From positions 1-26,424 of the forward strand of contig CAAFWT010000158.1 of the NCBI GenBank assembly GCA_900766785.1: 26,424 nt of DNA. Direction: 5' to 3'. This DNA is from an uncultured Paraprevotella sp. Its GTDB lineage: Bacteria; Bacteroidota; Bacteroidia; Bacteroidales; Bacteroidaceae. Positions 8,117-14,316 of the stretch are shown piece after piece. The translations under genes were made by a program, and so were the position numbers. The first letter of the stretch is position 1; the number at the start of each line of letters is the position of its first letter. Below the pieces are notes generated by a model. It was given only the letters and a program-made list of their open reading frames with translations, was not told where the DNA came from and ran no database searches.

Positions 8117-10081
8117 ATGATGAAAGCAAGATTATCTCTATTAGTTACCTCGCTGATGTTGTCGGCATCTGGCATGGCACAGCAGTTGGATGTGATGAGC
8201 GATACCTGGGTGTGCTGTGACGGACTTGGACGCACAGTGGCCAGTTCGGATTCTGGGGTGACCCGTGAGGAGAAGGATACAGCCTGCACAGTGGGTATCT
8301 TCTATTATGTGTGGCACGGACAGCATGGAGATGAGGTGAAGGATATCACCCGCTTGCTGGAAGCGAATCCTACATCACCGGCATGGGGCGCGGAGTCACA
8401 GTTCCATTGGGGCAGTAAGCCAGCCCTGGGGTATTATACGGGAGGAGACCGATATATCGTGGCCAAGCATATGCAGATGCTGGTGGATGCAGGAGTGGAT
8501 TTCTACTTCTTCGACGTCACCAATGCCTTTACTTATGACAATCAGATACAGGCAGTCATCAATGAGATAAACCGGCGCACCAGTTTTGGCTTGCGTTCTC
8601 CCAAACTGACTTTCTGCTGTCATAGCGGTACTGGGGATGTGGTGAATCACCTCTATGAGAAATGGTATAAGAACGAGGCCAACAATAAGTATTGGTTTTA
8701 CTGGAACGGTAAACCTCTGATACTGGTAGATGCCACACAGAAGGCCGATATCAGCGATGAGGCCAAAGCCTTCTTCACCATGCGCCACAGCTGGGCATGG
8801 GAGGAGGGCGAGGATAAATGGCCTTGGCTGGCCTATTATCCTCAGAAGGTCAACTACTCCCGAGAGACAGGAGCCACGGTGGGTGAACAGATGACGGTGG
8901 CTGCTGCCATGCACCCTTATTCCAAGATAGGCAAGAGCTACAGCGGTGGTAGCCAACCGGCGGTGGACAAATACGGACTCACCACACAGACTCCTTATGG
9001 ACGTTTCTTTGCCGAACAACTCAACCGTGCCATCTCCATGCATCCCAAGGTACTGATGATTACACAGTGGAATGAGTGGATGGCGCAGCGCTTCGTGGTG
9101 AAAACCAACAGCCAGAAGAGTAACACACGCCCAGGCGCCACACCTGCCATAGGAGAGACTTATTTCGTGGATGTGTATAATCAGGAATTCAGTCGTGACG
9201 TGGAACCCAGTGCCGACCCCCTCATCCGTGACAATTATTACATGCAGATGGTCTCTGCTCTGCGCCGCTATCGTGGAGTGAGTCAGATACCTGTGCCCAC
9301 AGTTTGCCACAGTATCGATACTGACCAGGGTTTCTCCCAATGGGACGATATAACGCCTGAGTTTCTGGACGAGCCTGGCGATGCTTCCATCTTCTCTCAG
9401 ACAGCCATGCCTGCAGAGTGCCGTAAGCGTACCAGCATAGATATTGTGAAGTGTAAGGTGAGCAAGGACACCGATAGCCTGTACTTCTATGCCCGTGCCC
9501 GTACGGTCATACCCAATCCTTCCAAGACCATTGCCACCGATTATATGAGTGTGTTGCTCAATGTGGATGTTAATTACAAGACAGGATGGGAGGGATACGA
9601 CTACAGAATTTCCTGCCAGGAGGGAACACCCTATCTGATGCGCTGGGATACAGAGAACAGCCAGTGGGTAACCCTCTCGCCTGTGACCTTTGCGAAGAGC
9701 GGCTATTCGCTGATGTATGCTGTGGCTCGCGCTGATGTGGACTTGTCCGCTGATGTGGACTTTGACTTCAAGTGGGTGGACAATACACCTGCCCTCACCA
9801 CAGAGATTCTTGACTTCATTGCCAATGGCGACTGTGCCCCCAATGGGCGTTTCAACTATCGCTACAAGGGTTCTCTCCTGCCCACAGCTGTCCAGAGCAT
9901 CGATGCCTCCACAGAGACACCTTCCGATGGCGCCACCATCTACACTGTGGACGGAAAGCTGGTTGCCAATGTGCGTGGTCATATCACGGTGGAGGACCTG
10001 TCCGCTCTTACGTTGCCAGCAGGTACCTATGTGGCACACTTCGGCAGGAAAGGGCGTACACATAAGTTTGTCATCCATTAA
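8117..10081 (+). CDS. Secreted GH99-like glycosidase with CBM9-like domain and T9SS-like tail
   Basis: A 654-residue secreted protein. The signal peptide ends near SASGMA. Residues about 35-400 look like a GH71/GH99-type TIM barrel: VGIFYYVWHG near 40, GYYTGGDRYIVAKHMQMLVDAGVDFYFFD around 95-125, and VLMITQWNEWMAQRF at the end, with Glu320 in the NEW motif. GH99 enzymes act on alpha-mannosides, and related WbsX-type domains occur in polysaccharide loci. Residues about 430-600 resemble a CBM9/DOMON-like beta-sandwich, including GWEGYDYRIS. The final ~50 residues (ATIYTVDGKLVAN... to AGTYVAHFGRKGRTHKFVIH) fit a T9SS type A tail. In characterised GH99 enzymes a second glutamate follows the first by three residues (EWHE); here that position is Ala323. 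The enzyme may therefore be non-canonical. The start was chosen at the first of two adjacent ATGs. Confidence 0.75.
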   Translation: MMKARLSLLVTSLMLSASGMAQQLDVMSDTWVCCDGLGRTVASSDSGVTREEKDTACTVGIFYYVWHGQHGDEVKDITRLLEANPTSPAWGAESQFHWGSKPALGYYTGGDRYIVAKHMQMLVDAGVDFYFFDVTNAFTYDNQIQAVINEINRRTSFGLRSPKLTFCCHSGTGDVVNHLYEKWYKNEANNKYWFYWNGKPLILVDATQKADISDEAKAFFTMRHSWAWEEGEDKWPWLAYYPQKVNYSRETGATVGEQMTVAAAMHPYSKIGKSYSGGSQPAVDKYGLTTQTPYGRFFAEQLNRAISMHPKVLMITQWNEWMAQRFVVKTNSQKSNTRPGATPAIGETYFVDVYNQEFSRDVEPSADPLIRDNYYMQMVSALRRYRGVSQIPVPTVCHSIDTDQGFSQWDDITPEFLDEPGDASIFSQTAMPAECRKRTSIDIVKCKVSKDTDSLYFYARARTVIPNPSKTIATDYMSVLLNVDVNYKTGWEGYDYRISCQEGTPYLMRWDTENSQWVTLSPVTFAKSGYSLMYAVARADVDLSADVDFDFKWVDNTPALTTEILDFIANGDCAPNGRFNYRYKGSLLPTAVQSIDASTETPSDGATIYTVDGKLVANVRGHITVEDLSALTLPAGTYVAHFGRKGRTHKFVIH

Positions 10082-10105
10082 CATCCCCCCACTGAGAGAA
10101 AATCT

Positions 10106-11239
10106 ATGTCAAGGGCATCTCTGAAGATACTCCTGCTGGGAGAATACAGTAATGTACATGCCACGCTGAGCGACGGACTGCGTCAGTTGGGGCATAAGGT
10201 CACCGTGATGTCCAACGGTGATTTCTGGAAGGACTATCCCCGTGACATAGATCTGTCGCGCACAGAAGGCAAATGGGGTGGCATCGCCCTCATGACGCGT
10301 ATTGCCCGGCAGTTGCCCCACATGGTAGGATATGATGTGGTCCAGATCATCAATCCTATGTTTGTTGAACTCAAGGCGGAACGAATCCTGCCCCTCTATC
10401 GTATTCTGCGAAGGTACAATCGACGTATGGTGCTGGGTGCCATGGGAATGGATTATTACTGGGTGCATGAGTGCTGTATGCGCAAGCAGTTACGCTATAG
10501 TGATTTCAACATAGGGGATGAACTGCGCTCCAATGCCGATGCGCTCAAGGAACGTCGTGATTGGCTCGGAACAGCAAAGGAGCGGCTCAATAGGTTTATA
10601 GCCGTAGACTGCGATGCCATAGTGGCAGGACTTTATGAATACTGGACTTGTTATGAGCCCCTTTTCCCCAGCAAGACACATTTCATCCCTCTGCCCATCA
10701 AGCCCAAGCCGTCCTGTGGGAGTGGTAATGTGCTCCGTTCCTCCATGCTGCCCGTGAGAATCTTCGTGGGAGTGAACAGAAGCCGCAGCGAATACAAGGG
10801 GACCGATATTATGCTACGGGCTGCCCGTATGGTGCACGAACGCTATCCCGACCGTATGGAACTGATAGTGGCCGAGAATGTACCCTTCAGTGAGTATGTG
10901 CAGATGATGAATGGCAGCGATGCCATCATGGACCAGCTCTATAGTTATACACCATCCATGAATCCTCTGGAGGCTATGTCCAGAGGTATTATCTGCATAG
11001 GTGGGGGAGAGCCGGAGAGCTATGACATACTGAGAGAATATTACTTGCGCCCCATCATCAATGTCACGCCTTCCTTGGATAGTGTCTGTCAGGCTTTGGA
11101 AGAGCTGGTTCTTCATCCCGAGAGGATTCCCGACCTGAAGCGCCAGAGCATAGAATATGTATGTAAGCATCATGACTATATCCAGGTGGCGCACAGCTAT
11201 GAGAGGTTGTACCAGACCTTGCTGAGTACATCCAAATGA
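10106..11239 (+). CDS. GT4-like glycosyltransferase
   Basis: A cytoplasmic, probably membrane-associated glycosyltransferase of 377 residues with no signal peptide. The N-terminal half opens with a Rossmann strand KILLLGEYSNVHATLSDGLR and continues LGHKVTVMSNGDFW, as in GT-B enzymes. The C-terminal half contains RIFVGVNRSRSEYKGTDIMLRA and then PSMNPLEAMSRGIICIGGG, the nucleotide-sugar-binding region of GT4. Glu289 fits the second glutamate of the usual E-x7-E, but the first position is Tyr281. Donor and acceptor cannot be predicted. The gene starts 24 bases after the secreted GH99-like gene and is the last of the plus-strand run, ending one base before a perfect 17-bp hairpin. Roles in surface glycan or cargo glycosylation are possible but only inferred from position. 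Confidence 0.8.
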   Translation: MSRASLKILLLGEYSNVHATLSDGLRQLGHKVTVMSNGDFWKDYPRDIDLSRTEGKWGGIALMTRIARQLPHMVGYDVVQIINPMFVELKAERILPLYRILRRYNRRMVLGAMGMDYYWVHECCMRKQLRYSDFNIGDELRSNADALKERRDWLGTAKERLNRFIAVDCDAIVAGLYEYWTCYEPLFPSKTHFIPLPIKPKPSCGSGNVLRSSMLPVRIFVGVNRSRSEYKGTDIMLRAARMVHERYPDRMELIVAENVPFSEYVQMMNGSDAIMDQLYSYTPSMNPLEAMSRGIICIGGGEPESYDILREYYLRPIINVTPSLDSVCQALEELVLHPERIPDLKRQSIEYVCKHHDYIQVAHSYERLYQTLLSTSK

Positions 11240-11278
11240 CATCAGGGGGCAGTGTCCGTTTGACACTGCCCCCTGATG
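11240..11278. terminator. Perfect 17-bp hairpin between convergent genes
   Basis: CATCAGGGGGCAGTGTC (11240-11256) and its exact reverse complement (11262-11278) enclose a 5-base loop, CGTTT. It starts the base after the glycosyltransferase stop and lies 43 bases past the RNase G stop, so it separates two convergent transcripts. There is no T-run directly after it on either strand. It may act as a bidirectional terminator or a 3'-end stabiliser instead of a classical intrinsic terminator. Confidence 0.65.
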
Positions 11279-11321
11279 ATAGTGGTGTATTGGCGGGGAT
11301 GAGACTCCGCTTCTTTTCTGC

Positions 11322-12896
11322 TTATCGGATTTCCACTTCCTCCTTCATGTCTATCTCCTGTCCTTGAGCATCATAGAACTCATACTGCAGGAAAGCCAGT
11401 TTCTGGCTGGGGATGATCTTCACTCCGAAACCGTATTTCCATTGCCATCTGTTTCTGATGGAGAAAAGCCCTTGGTTGAGATAGGCTGCCACATAGGGAT
11501 GTACGTGAAGTGTGAAGTTCTTGATGCCCAACTTGTAGAAGAGCAACTTGATTTTGCCTTCCAGTACTTTGTCAAAGAGGAAACTGCTCTTGATGGTTCC
11601 TGTGCCGTGACAGGTGGGGCATGCTTCCTCCACCTTCACCTCCGTTACAGGTCTTACACGCTGACGTGTAATCTGCATGAGTCCAAACTTGGAGAGGGGC
11701 AGGATGTTGTGGCGTGCGCGGTCTCGCTTCATGTTCTCGCACATGTGCTCATAGAGTTTCTGTCGGTCCTCTGCCAGTTTCATGTCGATGAAATCCACCA
11801 CGATGATTCCTCCCATGTCTCTCAAGCGAAGTTGGCGTGCCAGTTCGTCAGCCGCACCTAAATTGACGTCCAGAGCATTGGCTTCCTGTCCGTCCTTGTT
11901 GCGTGTTCTGTTTCCGCTGTTTACGTCCACCACGTGCAATGCTTCAGTGTGTTCGATGATGAGGTATGCTCCATGCTTATAGGAAACGGTGCGTCCGAAT
12001 CCGGACTTTATCTGTCGTGTGATGTCGAAGTTGTCAAAGATGGGCAACTTCCCCTTGTAGTGTTTCACGACATCCACTTTTTCCGGTGCTATGATGGATA
12101 CATAGTTCTTTACCTCGTCGTAGACATTCCCATCGTTGACGTAGATGTTTTCGTAACTGGGGTTGAATAAGTCTCTGAGCATTCCCACAGTGCGGCTTGT
12201 CTCTTCGTAGATGAGTGCAGGCAGCTGTTTGGCTTTCTGTGCATTCTTGAGTGTCTGTTCCCATCGTGAGGCCAGCACTTTCATCTCTGCATCAAGTTCT
12301 GCCACGCGTTTGCCTTCTGCCACGGTGCGTACGATGACGCCGCAGTTGTTGGGTTTGATACTCTGTATGGTTTGCTTGAGTCGTGCTCTTTCCTCTGAAC
12401 TTTTGATTTTTGTGGATACTGATACTTTGTTGTCAAATGGTACAAGTACCAGGTAACGTCCAGGGAAGGTAATCTCGCAGGTGAGTCGTGGTCCTTTGGT
12501 GCTGATGGGCTCTTTTACTATCTGCACCAGAAGTTCTTGTCCCTGCTTGAGCACGTTTTGCACGCTTCCTGTCTTCTCCAGTTCGGGCAGGATGGATGCT
12601 TTGGCATGAGGGTAGAGGTTCTTCTTGTCGTTGAGCACCTGCTTGAGGTACTTGGCATACGAGTTGAATTGGGTTCCGAGGTCCAGATAATGCAGAAAGG
12701 CGTCTCTCTCATGTCCCACGCTCACAAAGCATGCATTGAGTCCTGGCATAAGCTTGTGCACTTTGGCCAGGTAGATGTTGCCCACAGAGAAAGATGCCGA
12801 TTGGCCTTCCTCCTGGTATTCCACCAGTCGCTTGTCTTCAGTAAGCGCGATGGAAATCTTTTGGGGCTGAACGTTGATGTAGAGTTCGCTGGTCAT
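11322..12896 (-). CDS. rng: Ribonuclease G (RNase E/G family)
   Basis: Endoribonuclease that cuts single-stranded, AU-rich RNA and helps mature rRNA and turn over mRNA. The 524-residue protein has an S1 RNA-binding domain (about 36-130) with VGNIYLAKVHKLMPGLNACFVSVG. The RNase H-like catalytic part carries HVVDVNSGN (Asp324) and IIVVDFIDM (Asp368), the two metal-binding aspartates. The zinc-link CPTCHG lies at 426-431. Length and the absence of a long C-terminal scaffold fit RNase G and not E. coli RNase E. The gene lies downstream of the 29-residue basic protein gene on the same strand, with an intrinsic terminator between them, so its expression may depend on read-through or on a promoter I cannot identify. 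Confidence 0.96.
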   Translation of the reverse strand: MTSELYINVQPQKISIALTEDKRLVEYQEEGQSASFSVGNIYLAKVHKLMPGLNACFVSVGHERDAFLHYLDLGTQFNSYAKYLKQVLNDKKNLYPHAKASILPELEKTGSVQNVLKQGQELLVQIVKEPISTKGPRLTCEITFPGRYLVLVPFDNKVSVSTKIKSSEERARLKQTIQSIKPNNCGVIVRTVAEGKRVAELDAEMKVLASRWEQTLKNAQKAKQLPALIYEETSRTVGMLRDLFNPSYENIYVNDGNVYDEVKNYVSIIAPEKVDVVKHYKGKLPIFDNFDITRQIKSGFGRTVSYKHGAYLIIEHTEALHVVDVNSGNRTRNKDGQEANALDVNLGAADELARQLRLRDMGGIIVVDFIDMKLAEDRQKLYEHMCENMKRDRARHNILPLSKFGLMQITRQRVRPVTEVKVEEACPTCHGTGTIKSSFLFDKVLEGKIKLLFYKLGIKNFTLHVHPYVAAYLNQGLFSIRNRWQWKYGFGVKIIPSQKLAFLQYEFYDAQGQEIDMKEEVEIR

Positions 12897-12934
12897 AATC
12901 TGGTTTTCTCACTGATAGCCTGTTCTCCTAAATT

Positions 12935-12973
12935 AAAAAAAGACTCGGTGACAGAGCAATTACTGTCACCGAG
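12935..12973 (-). terminator. Intrinsic terminator after the 29-residue protein gene
   Basis: CTCGGTGACAG (12944-12954) and CTGTCACCGAG (12963-12973) form a perfect 11-bp stem with an 8-base loop. On the minus strand this is followed by seven T (plus-strand A at 12935-12941). It starts about 20 bases past the stop of the small basic protein gene and lies about 40 bases before the RNase G start. Confidence 0.9.
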
Positions 12974-12993
12974 CTATCTTTACTGAGAGAGGC

Positions 12994-13083
12994 TTACTTG
13001 CTCTTGTGTCTGTTCTTTCTCAGTCTCTTTTTACGCTTGTGCGTTGACATCTTGTGTCTCTTATGCTTCTTTCCGTTTGGCAT
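12994..13083 (-). CDS. 29-residue AURKAIP1/COX24-like basic protein, probably ribosome-associated
   Basis: A 29-codon gene running from ATG at 13083 to TAA at 12994. The product opens MPNGKKHKRHKMSTHKRKKR and ends RKNRHKSK: 15 of 29 residues are Lys or Arg and four more are His. This closely resembles the short Bacteroidetes proteins assigned to the AURKAIP1/COX24 family, whose relatives include mitochondrial mS38 and the mycobacterial bS22 ribosomal proteins. A role on the ribosome is therefore inferred. Support for a real gene is strong: it has its own promoter (13135-13166), a leader of about 45 bases and a strong terminator directly behind it. It lies just upstream of RNase G. It is short enough to be skipped by many gene callers. 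Confidence 0.88.
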   Translation of the reverse strand: MPNGKKHKRHKMSTHKRKKRLRKNRHKSK

Positions 13084-13111
13084 AATTGTATATTTTTATG
13101 GGTTAGTATAT

Positions 13112-13145
13112 CCGTACTTTTGCTCTTTGGCGTACAAAAGTACGG
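13112..13145. repeat. 11-bp perfect inverted repeat over a -7 box
   Basis: CCGTACTTTTG and CAAAAGTACGG are separated by 12 bases. The right arm contains the -7 box of the minus-strand promoter and the left arm contains an equal box facing right. There is no plus-strand gene nearby to use the latter. It could be an operator for a dimeric regulator, an RNA hairpin at the 5' end of the transcript, or chance symmetry. Confidence 0.6.
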
Positions 13146-13166
13146 CTTTTCTTCAAGCCCACCAAA
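13135..13166 (-). promoter_or_regulatory. Promoter of the 29-residue protein gene, within an inverted repeat
   Basis: The minus strand has TTTG (13163-13166), a 20-base spacer and TACTTTTG (13135-13142), a full match to the Bacteroidetes pattern. The -7 box is part of a perfect 11-bp inverted repeat, CCGTACTTTTG (13112-13122) and CAAAAGTACGG (13135-13145). The mirror copy presents a second -7-like box on the plus strand. Confidence 0.7.
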
Positions 13167-13231
13167 CAATAGGAGCAAAATTTGTCCTCTTGCCCTCACT
13201 CTTGTTGTCTGGAGATATGTACGTGTACGTT

Positions 13232-14104
13232 TTACTTCCAGAGTCCTTCGGCGGTGTAATACTTGGTTTTGCTCAGGGGCTCTATCTGGCCAAACTGGCT
13301 CCACTCAGCATCTTTCCTGTACTGTTCCAGGAAGGCATCGGGTACGTACAGCGTACAGTTCTTTCCAGGTGTGCAGTTCTTGGGCATGGGATAGTACTCG
13401 GTACTCAGCAGATACACCTTGCGCAGCTTATCGGGTGCTTCCAGCATGCCGAACATGCGGTTCTTCACATCGTTGGGGATGGTTACTTCCTCCAGTCCCG
13501 TACATCCTTCAAAGGCTCCGTCGTCCAGTTTCTTCATGGTGATGGTGAGGATGATGCGCTTCAGTGCTGTGCATCCTTTGAATGCTCCTTCGCGTATCCA
13601 CCATATCTGGTCGCCGAAATCTGCTGTTTGCAGAGAGGTGCATCCGTTGAAGGCATCCACACCCACTGTGGATACGTTCACCTTCAGGGCCTTCAGTGCA
13701 GAGCATCCCTTGAAGGAACGGTCGTTGATGACGGGTACAAAGCCTTGGAAATGTACCTGCTCCAGTGAGGTGCATCCGCTGAAGGCATCCTCGGCAATGT
13801 GTGTCACCTTGGGGCCTACCCACATCTCCTTGATGTGTGTGTTTCCTTCAAACTCCTTGGGTGCTATGCTGGCTATTTGATTGGTGAAACCCAGCTTTTC
13901 GGCTTCCACCACCTTCTTCTCCTTGCGGTCTGTGGATGTATAGAAATAGATGTCCTTGTCCTTCTCTGCGTCCTCCTTCTGTTTCGCTGGTTTGGCAGTT
14001 TTCTCCTTGCCGTCCTGAGCAGTCTTGCTGTCGCATGCAGTTACTGATAGTCCTATGGTCATGGCGAATGCCAGGAGCCATACCTGTGTCTTGATGTGTC
14101 TCAT
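13232..14104 (-). CDS. BspA-like leucine-rich-repeat (LRR_5) lipoprotein
   Basis: A 290-residue predicted lipoprotein. The signal peptide ends in LSVTAC with the lipidated cysteine at Cys24, followed by a Lys/Asp/Glu-rich linker (about 25-60). From about residue 90 come five repeats of the BspA type, each around AFxGCTSLxxV (for example DAFSGCTSLEQVHF, DAFNGCTSLQTADF, GAFKGCTALKRIIL, GAFEGCTGLEEVTI). The C-terminus (about 245-290) holds LYVPDAFLEQYRKDAEWSQF, the usual closing module of these proteins. BspA-like proteins are surface proteins that bind host or microbial ligands; none can be named here. A good divergent promoter lies upstream. I see no clear terminator behind it, so some transcripts may run on into the 29-residue gene. 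Confidence 0.88.
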   Translation of the reverse strand: MRHIKTQVWLLAFAMTIGLSVTACDSKTAQDGKEKTAKPAKQKEDAEKDKDIYFYTSTDRKEKKVVEAEKLGFTNQIASIAPKEFEGNTHIKEMWVGPKVTHIAEDAFSGCTSLEQVHFQGFVPVINDRSFKGCSALKALKVNVSTVGVDAFNGCTSLQTADFGDQIWWIREGAFKGCTALKRIILTITMKKLDDGAFEGCTGLEEVTIPNDVKNRMFGMLEAPDKLRKVYLLSTEYYPMPKNCTPGKNCTLYVPDAFLEQYRKDAEWSQFGQIEPLSKTKYYTAEGLWK

Positions 14105-14140
14105 GTCTTGGTGTGTTTATAGATTAGTCATATGTTTTCA

Positions 14141-14175
14141 CAAAGGTAGCCAAAATAATCTGCTTTGGTCCCAAA
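14141..14175 (-). promoter_or_regulatory. Promoter of the LRR lipoprotein gene
   Basis: On the minus strand TTTG (14172-14175) is followed after 23 bases by TACCTTTG (14141-14148). The gene start lies 36 bases downstream. It is back-to-back with the ABC-F promoter. Confidence 0.65.
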
Positions 14176-14186
14176 ACGCTCCACTT

Positions 14187-14220
14187 TTTGCTCCTTTTAT
14201 ATAAATAATGAGTAACTTTG
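14187..14220 (+). promoter_or_regulatory. Promoter of the ABC-F gene run
   Basis: TTTG (14187-14190), a 22-base spacer and TAACTTTG (14213-14220) match the Bacteroidetes pattern, with the same spacing as the M6 protease promoter. The transcript should start close to 14227, leaving a leader of about 90 bases before the ABC-F ATG at 14317. Confidence 0.75.
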
Positions 14221-14316
14221 CAATTCCTTGTCACCACCTTGGGCTGTTTCTCAGCAGGAGGAGCATTGTGCAAAGGAAGAGTGCAGGATAACAGAGAAGA
14301 AAAGCAAGACAGGAGG

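Noticed and set aside
14218..14316. Upstream TTG start adding 33 residues to the ABC-F protein
   Set aside because: The codon lies inside the TAACTTTG promoter box; ATG at 14317 has AGGAGG directly before it and fits the family N-terminus.
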